IMG/VR virus record: IMGVR_UViG_3300022658_000312
Location: 1 to 21,630 of that record
Origin: a virus
DNA length: 21,630 bases
Strand: one strand, 5' to 3'
Shown: piece by piece, positions 12,570-19,727 of the stretch
How positions within the stretch are numbered: the stretch's first letter is position 1
Layout of the letters: each line of letters opens with the position of its first letter
Translations under genes and position numbers: made by a program
Notes under the pieces: model-generated
Told to the model about the DNA's origin: nothing
The model's database searches: none
What the model saw: the letters and a program-made list of their open reading frames with translations, nothing else

Positions 12570-13097
12570 ATGCCACCCCGCAGCAAAGTCGCCAGCCTGC
12601 CCAAGGCGGTCAAGACCTGGCTCGATAAGGCCTTAGCCGAAAACGGTTTCAGTGAATACGAAACCCTTGCCGCCGAGCTATCGGCACAAGGCTTTTCGAT
12701 CAGTCGGTCATCGCTCCAGCGTTACGGTCAGGACTTTGAGTCCAAGCTGTCGGCCTTGAAAATGGCGAGCGAGCAGGCTCGCGCTGTGGTCGCTGCTGCG
12801 CCGGACGAAGAAGGTGCGGTCAACGAGGCTCTTATGCGTTTGGTCCAGGAACACCTGTTCAAGGTGCTGGTAGCGGGTGCAGACCCCGAAGGGAAAAACA
12901 AGTTTGACCTGCCAAAGGTGGCCAAGGCTGTAGCCGAGCTGGGCAAAGCATCGGTGGTTCAGAAGAAGTGGCAAGCCGAGTGGCGAGAGAAAACAGAAGC
13001 CGCAGCAGCGCGTGTCGAGAAGATCGCTAAGAAAGGTGGCCTGACGGCAGAAACTGTTGACGAGATCCGCCGCGAGATCTTGGGGATGGCGTCATGA
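12570..13097 (+). CDS. Small terminase subunit (Mu gp27, DUF3486)
   Basis: This 175-residue protein matches DUF3486, the Mu gp27 family. It should recognise phage DNA and start headful packaging together with the large terminase. The N-terminal half is an HTH-like region (LDKALAENGFSEYETLAAEL, then GFSISRSSLQRYG). A helical oligomerisation region follows, rich in Ala, Glu and Lys (KWQAEWREKTEAAAARVEKI). The C-terminal tail GLTAETVDEIRREILGM is typical of the family. It overlaps the next gene by 4 bases. Confidence 0.9.
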   Translation: MPPRSKVASLPKAVKTWLDKALAENGFSEYETLAAELSAQGFSISRSSLQRYGQDFESKLSALKMASEQARAVVAAAPDEEGAVNEALMRLVQEHLFKVLVAGADPEGKNKFDLPKVAKAVAELGKASVVQKKWQAEWREKTEAAAARVEKIAKKGGLTAETVDEIRREILGMAS

Positions 13098-13396
13098 ACT
13101 ACTTCTTTGCCCTGATGATTTGCTTCGCCATGACCGGGCTATCAGCCAATGACGAGAACGCTCGTTGGCTGCTGATTTGCGATCTCAATGTGGCGCTCTA
13201 TTTGGCACTGGCGTGGTTTCTTGGCCTCTACAAGAAGCGCCGTAGCAGGGGCCTTCAGCAGTACGTCAATGTCATTGAAGTGCAATGTGATCACGCTGAA
13301 CAGCTGCTGCGTGAAGTATGCCGTCATCCAGATACGCCGGATGGCCTGCGTGCAGAGATTCGTCAGGCTCTAAAACCTGCACCGAGGCGCCCATGA
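13094..13396 (+). CDS. Small membrane protein between terminase subunits
   Basis: The product has 100 residues, with two hydrophobic segments at about residues 3-18 and 26-46 (LLICDLNVALYLALAWFLGL). A basic patch follows (KKRRSRG), then a soluble cytoplasmic tail with two cysteines. I recognise no family. It overlaps both terminase genes by 4 bases (ATGA on each side), so it is inserted in-line without disturbing translation. Mu has no such gene between gp27 and gp28. A role in superinfection exclusion or membrane association of packaging is possible but not supported by direct evidence. Confidence 0.7.
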   Translation: MNYFFALMICFAMTGLSANDENARWLLICDLNVALYLALAWFLGLYKKRRSRGLQQYVNVIEVQCDHAEQLLREVCRHPDTPDGLRAEIRQALKPAPRRP

Positions 13397-14955
13397 GCAG
13401 TCGACGCCCCCCTTTGGTTCTGGATAACACGGCGAGCAACAGTGCGCCGCCAGTGCTACTCGACTATCAGAAAGAATGGATTGGCATCCGCGCCCCGCTC
13501 AAGGTCGGCGAGAAGTCTCGCCGTATTGGCCTGACCTGGGCGGAAGCGGCAGACAACGTCCTGGTTGCCGCAGCCGAAAAGCCAGCCGGAGGCCAGACTG
13601 TGTATTACCTGGGCTACAACCAGGACATGACGGTCGAGTACATCCAGGCATGCGCCATGTGGTCGCGTGCATTCAACTACGCGGCTGGGGAGATCGAGGA
13701 AGGTATCTGGCCGGACAGTGACCCAGACAAGAACATCAAGACTTACACCATTGTCTTTCCCAGTGGTCACCGCATCGTGGCGCTGACCAGTCGACCGTCC
13801 AACCTTCGAGGCCGTCAGGGTGTCGTGGTGATCGACGAAGCGGCGTTCCACCAGGATCTGGCCGAACTGCTCAAGGCCGCATTGGCGCTGCTGATCTGGG
13901 GTGGTGAAGTGCATGTGATCAGCACCCACGATGGCACCGAAAACGCCTTCAATGAGCTGATCAATGATATCCGTGCCGGTAAGCGCAAGGGTGAGCTATT
14001 CCGTTGCGAGTTCCGCGATGCCGTCGCGGATGGCCTTTACCAGCGGGTCTGTCTGCGAAAGGGCATTGAATACAAGGCTGAGGAAGAGGTGGCCTGGGTC
14101 CAGGATGTCTACGACTTTTACGGTGATGCTGCCGAGGAAGAGCTTGATTGTGTGCCGTCCCAGGGCGGCGGAGCCTTTCTGAGCTTGGCCCTAGTTGAGC
14201 AGCGCAGCAACCGCGAGGTGCCGGTGTTGCGCCTGGCCTATCCGCAGGGCTACGAGACCATCGCGGAACACCTGCGCCTGGCCGAGTCCCTGGAGTGGTG
14301 CGAAGAACACTTGCTCCCGCTGCTGTCGGCTATTCCACTGGACGTCCAGAGCTTCTATGGCATGGACTTCGGGCGAACCGGCGACCTTTCGGTCATTTGG
14401 CCGCTGATCAAGGAACAGAACCTGCGCAAGCGCACACCCTTTGTGGTCGAGCTGCGCAATGTCCCGTTTAAGCAACAGGCACAGATCAAGTTCTACATCC
14501 TTCGGCGCCTGCCCAATTTCCTCAAGGGTGCCGATGATGCCAGGGGCAATGGTTCGCAACTGTCGGAAGACACAGCCGTCGAGTTCGGTTTTAACCGCAT
14601 CGAACGGGTGATGCTGACGGAGGGCTGGTATCGCGACAACATGCCGCCGTTCAAGGCCGCCCTGGAAGACGACACCTTCTATGACATCCCTGCCGACAAG
14701 GACGTGGTCAGCGACGTGCGCGCCTTTCGGATGGTCAAGGGCGTGGCCCGCATCCCGGAAAAGCGCACCAACGAAAAGGGCGAGAAGTCCGGCCCCAAGC
14801 GCCATGGCGACGCTGGTATTGCCGCTGTGCTGGCCGACTACGCCTCCCGACAAGAAATCGAGATCATCGAATATCACCGCGTCCGACCCGCCGCACAGCA
14901 TGACCGCGAAATCAAGCTAGGCGCAGGCTGGCGTTCTCAGAAAGGCATTTGGTAA
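13393..14955 (+). CDS. Large terminase subunit (Mu gp28)
   Basis: This 520-residue packaging motor should couple ATP hydrolysis to DNA translocation and cut DNA when the head is full. The ATPase half (about 1-250) shows an atypical, basic Walker A region (GEKSRRIGLTWA, 39-50), Walker B VVVIDE (144-149), and the coupling motif STHDGT near 178-182. The nuclease half begins with FYGMDFGRTGDLSV (Asp325 and Asp331), typical of the RNase H-like terminase nuclease, and a late HGDAG (Asp473) supplies another metal ligand. The ATG at 13393 overlaps the membrane-protein stop and is chosen over the longer in-frame opening upstream. Its stop shares one base with the portal start. Confidence 0.95.
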   Translation: MSSRRPPLVLDNTASNSAPPVLLDYQKEWIGIRAPLKVGEKSRRIGLTWAEAADNVLVAAAEKPAGGQTVYYLGYNQDMTVEYIQACAMWSRAFNYAAGEIEEGIWPDSDPDKNIKTYTIVFPSGHRIVALTSRPSNLRGRQGVVVIDEAAFHQDLAELLKAALALLIWGGEVHVISTHDGTENAFNELINDIRAGKRKGELFRCEFRDAVADGLYQRVCLRKGIEYKAEEEVAWVQDVYDFYGDAAEEELDCVPSQGGGAFLSLALVEQRSNREVPVLRLAYPQGYETIAEHLRLAESLEWCEEHLLPLLSAIPLDVQSFYGMDFGRTGDLSVIWPLIKEQNLRKRTPFVVELRNVPFKQQAQIKFYILRRLPNFLKGADDARGNGSQLSEDTAVEFGFNRIERVMLTEGWYRDNMPPFKAALEDDTFYDIPADKDVVSDVRAFRMVKGVARIPEKRTNEKGEKSGPKRHGDAGIAAVLADYASRQEIEIIEYHRVRPAAQHDREIKLGAGWRSQKGIW

Positions 14956-16511
14956 TGGCTCAGTCCAAGATCGTCGACCAGTACGGTCGCCCCATTCAAT
15001 ACGACAAGCTCACCGAAGAGCTGGCCGCTGCGCGTACCACCGGCATTCGCCAGATCTGGCACCCGTCTGTGGCCAGCGGCCTCACACCTGGTCGGCTGGC
15101 AAGCATCCTAAAGGCCGCTGACGAGGGCTCGGCCCACGATTACTTGACTCTTGCCGAAGAAATGGAAGAGCGCGACCTGCATTACGCTTCGGTGTTAGGC
15201 ACCCGAAAGCTGGCTGTGTCTGGTTTGTCGGTGCGGATCGAGGCCGCCAGCGATGATGCGGAGGACGTGCGCCGTGCGGACCAGCTCAAGGAGGTTGTCG
15301 ACTCGCCCGAGTTCGGCGAACTGCAAGCCGACCTGACCGATGCCATGGGTAAGGGTTATGCCGTCAGCGAGATCATGTGGGACCGTAGCGGCAAGACCTG
15401 GAACCCGTCGCGCTTTGAACCACGCGACCAGCGCTTCTTCCAGTTTGACCGCGACACCGGCCGGGAACTGCGCCTGCTCGATGAGGCCGACCCCATCAAC
15501 GGCGTTGCATTGGCACCCTACAAGTTCATTGTCCACCTTCCGCGCATTCGTTCCGGGCTGCCAATCCGTGGCGGCTTGGCTCGACTTGCTGCCGTGGGCT
15601 ACATGTGCAAAGCCTGGACCTGGAAGGACTGGATGGGCTTTGCCGATATCTTCGGTATGCCCATGCGTGTGGGGCGGTACGGGCCTGGTGCCAGTAAGGA
15701 AGACATTGCCACGCTGATGTCAGCGGTGGCCAACCTGGGCAGCGATGCGGCGGCAGTGATCCCGGACAGTATGCGTATCGACTTCACCCAGGCGGCCAAT
15801 GTGACGGGCGCAGGGGACTTCTTTAAAGGCCTGGCCGAGTGGTGGGATAAGCAGGTCAGCAAGGCTGTAGTCGGTCAAACCATGTCTACCGATGACGGCT
15901 CAAGCATGGCCCAGGCGGTCATTCACAACGAGGTTCGCCTGGATCTGCTGGGCGCAGATGCTAAGGCAGAGTCCAATACTCTGAACCGGTGTTTCGTAAG
16001 GCCCTGGTGTGATCTGAACTTTGCACCTGGTCGACGTTACCCACGATTGATAATCGACGTACCGCAGCCTGAAAACACCAAGCTGTTGATCGAGGCACTA
16101 AAGGAGCTGGTGCCGCTGGGGCTGCGTGTGGAGCAGTCAGTTATCCGGGACAAGCTCAATCTACCGGCACCCGCCGAGGGCGCCGAGCTGTTGGGCGTTC
16201 CGGCGCCGGTTCCTACCCCAGTCATGGCGCAGGCTACTAACAGCGAGCAGGCACCGGCCCGCCCGGCTGTTCCTCGGGACATTGTTGATAACCAGGTAAT
16301 GACATTGGAAACGGCGACAGGGGCGCCCATCGACGACATGGTCGAGCAGATCAAGGAATTGCTCGACTCAGTCAGTAGCCTGGAAGAGTTCCGGGATCGT
16401 TTGATTGAAGCCTATCCGGCGATGAATTCCACTCAGTTGGCGGATGCGATTGCCGATGGGTTGACGGCAGCCAGCCTGGCGGGACGTGACGACATCTTGA
16501 GGGGGCTCTAG
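14955..16511 (+). CDS. H: Portal protein (Mu gp29/H, DUF935)
   Basis: This 518-residue portal should form the ring through which DNA enters and leaves the head. It matches the DUF935 family along most of its length: TPGRLASILKAADEGSAHDY, LAEEMEERDLHYASVLGTRK, then WKDWMGFADIFGMPMRVGRY and MAQAVIHNEVRLDL. After about residue 410 the sequence becomes Pro/Ala-rich and less conserved. It includes AQATNSE at 425-431, which also occurs in the protease/scaffold ORF. That motif is followed by about 87 residues and could mark a maturation cut, since Mu portal is known to be shortened during head assembly. The start ATG at 14955 overlaps the terminase stop (TAATG). Confidence 0.95.
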   Translation: MAQSKIVDQYGRPIQYDKLTEELAAARTTGIRQIWHPSVASGLTPGRLASILKAADEGSAHDYLTLAEEMEERDLHYASVLGTRKLAVSGLSVRIEAASDDAEDVRRADQLKEVVDSPEFGELQADLTDAMGKGYAVSEIMWDRSGKTWNPSRFEPRDQRFFQFDRDTGRELRLLDEADPINGVALAPYKFIVHLPRIRSGLPIRGGLARLAAVGYMCKAWTWKDWMGFADIFGMPMRVGRYGPGASKEDIATLMSAVANLGSDAAAVIPDSMRIDFTQAANVTGAGDFFKGLAEWWDKQVSKAVVGQTMSTDDGSSMAQAVIHNEVRLDLLGADAKAESNTLNRCFVRPWCDLNFAPGRRYPRLIIDVPQPENTKLLIEALKELVPLGLRVEQSVIRDKLNLPAPAEGAELLGVPAPVPTPVMAQATNSEQAPARPAVPRDIVDNQVMTLETATGAPIDDMVEQIKELLDSVSSLEEFRDRLIEAYPAMNSTQLADAIADGLTAASLAGRDDILRGL

Positions 16512-16513
16512 GT

Positions 16514-16720
16514 ATGCAAGGCACAACCGAGGACTCATTCACCACCAAAAAGCGGCTGTCATACAGCAGTAGCGACGGAATGTATCTGGTGGTCGATAGC
16601 ATGCGCGATGCAACGGTCGGGCTGACTATCGGTCACGATGAGGGCGAAGTCTCTGTGACGTTGAGTAAGGCCGAAGCTGAAGAGCTGGCGCGATTCATCC
16701 TGGCTGGAGTGGCGCGTTAA
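16514..16720 (+). CDS. Small hypothetical protein between portal and F
   Basis: The product has 68 residues and is not recognised. It reads as a small beta-rich domain (RLSYSSSDGMYLVVDSMRDA, then ATVGLTIGHDEGEVSVTLSK) with a final helix (AEAEELARFIL). AGGGGG lies about 8 bases before the ATG, and the stop codon overlaps the F gene ATG (TAATG), so translation is probably coupled. Its position in the head gene cluster suggests a structural or assembly accessory role. Confidence 0.65.
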   Translation: MQGTTEDSFTTKKRLSYSSSDGMYLVVDSMRDATVGLTIGHDEGEVSVTLSKAEAEELARFILAGVAR

Positions 16721-17988
16721 TGGCTGTCTCCCATGGCTCGCTCCCGTTCAATGAACAAATCGACTATTTCCGTAGCAAGGTCAATCTGCCGACCAGCACC
16801 TGGTCCGATGTATATGGCGCCGAGCATGACTATGCCTTTGTTGTGGCCGGTGCTGTAAAGCGGGATCTGCTGGCCGACCTTCGCGGTGCTGTCGAGAAGT
16901 CTATTGCCCAGGGCACCACCCTGGAACAGTTCCGCAAGGACTTTGACAAGGTCGTGGGGAAACATGGCTGGCAGTACAACGGCGAGCGAGGTTGGCGTAC
17001 CAACGTCATTTGGGAAACCAACCTACGCCAGTCGTACAACGCCGGGCGCGAAGAGCAAATAGCCGACCCGGAGCTACGCAAGCGCCGTCCCTATGGCCTT
17101 TATATGCATGGTGACAGTGCCCACCCACGACCGATGCACCTGGCCTGGAACGGTACGACATTGCCGCTCGATGACCTGTGGTGGTCGACCCATTCCCCCC
17201 AGAATGGCTGGGGCTGCAAGTGCAAAAAGTACATGCTCTCGGCCAGGGATGTAGAGCGCCGGGGCCTGACAATTGGCCCTGCGCCTGCTGTTGAATGGGA
17301 AGACCGCGTCATTGGCAAGAACAGTCCCAACGGCCCGCGCACGGTCCGCGTGCCCAAAGGGATCGACCCAGGCTTCGAGCATGCACCAGGTCGCTCCCGC
17401 CTGTCCGACGCTGTACCGCAGCTGCGTAGCCGTGACCCCATCACTGCACCAGGTACGCCAGCGAAGCCGGAACCAGCGGCCATGCTTCCCAAGAGCAGAC
17501 CGACAGGGCCTCTGCCTGCGCCCAGGGCGATTCCGGCAAAGGCTTTGCTCCCAGCCAAAGTACCTGCGCCGCAAGCCGTGGCTAAGTTTTTGGATGAGTT
17601 TGGGGCCGGTGATGCTGCACCAGCGGTGTTTCGTGATGTGACGGGCGATGCCCTGGTCATTGGACGCGAGCTGTTCAGCGATGCCAAAACCAACGCAATA
17701 CAGCTGGCCACGCAGATGAAGGCCCGTGAGTTACCCCTCCTGGCTGCCGCCATCAAGACGCCGGACGAAATATGGGCGCACCTGGTGTGGCAGCCGGACC
17801 AGGGCAAGGCCGTCCTGCGCCGTCGCTACCTGGCGCACTTTGAAGTGAAGGGCCAGGTGATGCCAGCCGTTGCCGTGTTCGATCTAGGCGCCGATGGCTG
17901 GGACGCCGTCACAGGCTTTGTTGAAGACAGCGAGCAGTATCTGGAGGCGTTGCGCCTTGGTGTTCTGCTTTACCGTCGACCTGAATAG
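16720..17988 (+). CDS. F: Mu F-like head protein with C-terminal nuclease-like domain
   Basis: This 422-residue protein joins two parts. Residues 1-190 match the Mu F-like head morphogenesis family, with HLAWNGTTLPLDDLWWSTHS, then PQNGWGCKCK (163-168) as the hallmark cysteine turn. F in Mu is a minor head protein. A Pro/Ala-rich linker spans about 240-285. Residues 300-420 (VTGDALVIGRELFSDAKT, then AAAIKTPDEIW, RRYLAHF, VFDLGADGWDAVTGF) resemble the PBECR family of phage domains related to Barnase/EndoU/ColicinE5/RelE nucleases. Such domains may be delivered with the DNA and act on competitors or host RNA. The nuclease assignment is by pattern and needs a profile search. Confidence 0.88.
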   Translation: MAVSHGSLPFNEQIDYFRSKVNLPTSTWSDVYGAEHDYAFVVAGAVKRDLLADLRGAVEKSIAQGTTLEQFRKDFDKVVGKHGWQYNGERGWRTNVIWETNLRQSYNAGREEQIADPELRKRRPYGLYMHGDSAHPRPMHLAWNGTTLPLDDLWWSTHSPQNGWGCKCKKYMLSARDVERRGLTIGPAPAVEWEDRVIGKNSPNGPRTVRVPKGIDPGFEHAPGRSRLSDAVPQLRSRDPITAPGTPAKPEPAAMLPKSRPTGPLPAPRAIPAKALLPAKVPAPQAVAKFLDEFGAGDAAPAVFRDVTGDALVIGRELFSDAKTNAIQLATQMKARELPLLAAAIKTPDEIWAHLVWQPDQGKAVLRRRYLAHFEVKGQVMPAVAVFDLGADGWDAVTGFVEDSEQYLEALRLGVLLYRRPE

Positions 17989-17996
17989 GAGTCCTC

Positions 17997-18479
17997 ATGG
18001 CTGGTGCAATGCTCGATGTCAACGTCGACCTGGACCTGGTCGGCAAGGCTCTGGAAGAACTGGCCGAACGCCTCGGCGACTTGACGACGCCCTTCAACGA
18101 CGTAGCCGAATACCTTCACCAGTCGACCGATGATCGCTTTCGGCAGAAGGTCGCGCCGGATGGTTCGCCCTGGGCGCCGCTGTCGGCGGTCACCCTGGCC
18201 AGGAAGAAAGGCCCTGGTATCCTGCGCGAGAGAGGGACGCTCCAGGACACGATGCGTCATCAGGCCACCAGCACCGAGCTGGCTTTCGGTACAGACCGCC
18301 CCTATGGCGCAGTGCATCAGTTCGGACAGCGCAAAGGTGCCTCGGGCAGTACGGGTAAAGGCAGGCCCATCCCATGGGGAGACATACCGGCGCGCCCTTA
18401 TCTGGGGTTGTCTGCCGAGGATGAAACGGAAGTCCTGTTGATCATCCACGACTACCTAATGGAACCGGTGGCAGGCTGA
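17997..18479 (+). CDS. G: Mu G-like virion morphogenesis / tail completion protein
   Basis: The product has 160 residues and matches the Mu gpG family: EELAERLGDLTTPFNDVAEY, then DRFRQKVAPDGSPWAPLSAV and YGAVHQFGQRKG before PARPYLGLS near the C-terminus. In Mu, G acts in head or tail completion at the neck. AGGAG lies 6 bases before the ATG at 17997; an ATG at 18009 in the same frame is less well placed. It ends the operon that began at 9847, and is followed by 251 bases without a gene. Confidence 0.9.
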   Translation: MAGAMLDVNVDLDLVGKALEELAERLGDLTTPFNDVAEYLHQSTDDRFRQKVAPDGSPWAPLSAVTLARKKGPGILRERGTLQDTMRHQATSTELAFGTDRPYGAVHQFGQRKGASGSTGKGRPIPWGDIPARPYLGLSAEDETEVLLIIHDYLMEPVAG

Positions 18480-18677
18480 CCGCGCAGGATCGCCTAGGCG
18501 CCGCGTATTGGGGTTGTCGGTACATCCGTCGTCAGACTATCGCCTTACCACCGTTAGACATGCGTTAGATTTGGTTAGAGCGCTATTTACTCCGCGCTCG
18601 CGAGACCCGCCCTTACCGATGCTTTAAATACTGAGCAGATTTCGGGTTACCCCTAGCCCGCAACACCCGCCCCAAAA
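18480..18677. other. Intergenic region before the protease/head operon
   Basis: No gene is visible here. The region holds a perfect 10-bp palindrome CGCCTAGGCG (18491-18500) and three GTTAGA hexamers at 18553, 18564 and 18574, spaced 11 and 10 bases. It also holds a weak GAGCGC/GCGCTC inverted repeat (18578-18583 and 18594-18599). No convincing intrinsic terminator is seen after G. The helical spacing of the hexamers suggests a protein-binding array, but this is tentative. It leads into the 22-bp late-control element. Confidence 0.45.
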
Positions 18678-18699
18678 TCTTAAACCCCGCTGATACTCA
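18678..18699 (+). promoter_or_regulatory. Shared 22-bp late-control element, copy 2
   Basis: This is identical over 22 bases to 9769-9790. It includes the -10-like GATACT (18692-18697) with no good -35 upstream. Transcription would start near 18704, about 27 bases before the protease ATG. The two copies do not share sequence on either side, so selection on the element itself is likely. Confidence 0.6.
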
Positions 18700-18705
18700 C
18701 TCATT

Positions 18706-18729
18706 CCGCCAGGCCGCACAGACTGGCGG
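18706..18729 (+). promoter_or_regulatory. Leader hairpin covering the ribosome site of the protease gene
   Basis: CCGCCAG (18706-18712) and CTGGCGG (18723-18729) are perfect complements with a 10-base loop and end one base before the ATG at 18731. The right arm includes the only purine-rich stretch that could serve as a ribosome-binding site. If formed in the mRNA, the stem would hold down translation of the protease. It is seen only in sequence. Confidence 0.45.
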
Positions 18730-18730
18730 C

Positions 18731-19699
18731 ATGAAAACCCAACTCGCACTCAACACCGACCTTTCCGCAGCCGTCTCAGACGGTCAGGCCCCGGAGTGGG
18801 TTGAACTTATTCCCCCAGGCCCGAACGTCATCGGTCGCGATGGTCGGCAGTGGCTGTTCGATGAACAAGCCGGGATGTTGGTTCAGTCCAGCTTTACCGG
18901 CCGAGCCATCGACCTTCCCATCGACTGGGAACATGCCACCCAGCACCGCGCCAGTAAGGGCGAATCCGCCCCCGCTGCTGGCTGGATCAAGCAACTTGAG
19001 ATCCGTGGCGGCGGTCTGTGGGGGCTCGTTGATTGGACGCCTCGGGGTTCTGAGCAGGTCATCAATCGCGAGTATCGCTTCCTTTCCCCTGTATTCGACT
19101 TTGACCCGGACACCACCCGTATTGCGCGGCTGGTGAGCGCGGGCCTGACCAACAAGCCGAATTTCCTCCTGACCGCACTCAACCAAGAAACCACGGAGAA
19201 CACGCCTGTGAAGTTTTCACCTGCGCTTTTGGCGCTGCTCGGCTTGCCCGACACCGCCACCGAAGAACAAGTCATTGCCGCCATTACACAAGTCAAGTCG
19301 ACGGCTCAGGCTACCAATAGCGAGTCGGCCAACCTGGAGCGATTCGTACCACGGGCCGACTACAACGCCCTGGAGCAACGCGCCATCAACGCGGAGCAGG
19401 CGCTCACCGACCATAAAAAGGCAGAGCACACCAAGGCTGTCGATGCAGTCATCACCTCGGCCACCAAGGCCGGAAAGATCACCCCGGCCACCGTGGATTA
19501 TCACCGTGCCATGTGCCAGGACGAAGCCGGTCTGGCGCGCCTCAAGGCGTTTGTCGAGGCCGCGCCAGTTGTTGCGGCTGCCACCGATCTGGGCGAGCGC
19601 CAGCCCGACAACACCAGCACCGCGCTCAACTCCGAAGAGCAACAGGTCGCCAAGCTGCTGGGCATGAGCGAGGCCGAGTTCATCAAGGGCAAGGCGTAA
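18731..19699 (+). CDS. I: Head maturation protease with scaffold region (Mu I)
   Basis: This 322-residue protein matches Mu gpI, a protease that also carries the scaffold as its C-terminal part. The protease domain (about 1-145) shows LPIDWEHAT (His68), GLWGLVDWTPRGSEQVINRE and YRFLSPVFDF (Ser119), then ARLVSAGLTNKPNFLLTALN. The conserved His and Ser may be catalytic, by analogy with herpesvirus-type assemblins (inference). The C-terminal half is helical and charged, typical of scaffolds. The motif A-[L/T]-N-[S/Q]-E occurs at 149-153, 194-198 and 298-302. An internal GTG start at 19208 gives the scaffold alone. It is the first gene of the head operon, just downstream of the 22-bp control element. 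Confidence 0.92.
   Translation: MKTQLALNTDLSAAVSDGQAPEWVELIPPGPNVIGRDGRQWLFDEQAGMLVQSSFTGRAIDLPIDWEHATQHRASKGESAPAAGWIKQLEIRGGGLWGLVDWTPRGSEQVINREYRFLSPVFDFDPDTTRIARLVSAGLTNKPNFLLTALNQETTENTPVKFSPALLALLGLPDTATEEQVIAAITQVKSTAQATNSESANLERFVPRADYNALEQRAINAEQALTDHKKAEHTKAVDAVITSATKAGKITPATVDYHRAMCQDEAGLARLKAFVEAAPVVAAATDLGERQPDNTSTALNSEEQQVAKLLGMSEAEFIKGKA
19208..19699 (+). CDS. Z: Internally started scaffold protein (Mu Z)
   Basis: The scaffold is predicted to be translated from GTG at 19208, in the same frame as I (residue 160), giving 163 residues. GGAGA (19195-19199) lies 8 bases upstream, an ideal ribosome site inside the larger gene. In Mu, Z is made from the 3' part of I in the same way and scaffolds the prohead. 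The product begins with KFSPALLALLGLPDTATEEQ, the usual start of this region, and continues as a charged helical rod. The product is inferred from the site and family. Confidence 0.75.
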   Translation: MKFSPALLALLGLPDTATEEQVIAAITQVKSTAQATNSESANLERFVPRADYNALEQRAINAEQALTDHKKAEHTKAVDAVITSATKAGKITPATVDYHRAMCQDEAGLARLKAFVEAAPVVAAATDLGERQPDNTSTALNSEEQQVAKLLGMSEAEFIKGKA

Positions 19700-19727
19700 C
19701 TCCCTCCCTATATAAAGGAAGCGATTC

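Noticed and set aside
14191-14901. Minus-strand open frame of 236 residues opposite the large terminase
   Set aside because: The plus strand encodes conserved terminase motifs here. The antisense frame has no recognisable domain or ribosome site.
18480-18730. A small gene or tRNA in the intergenic region
   Set aside because: The ATGs present run into stop codons within a few codons, and no cloverleaf can be drawn.
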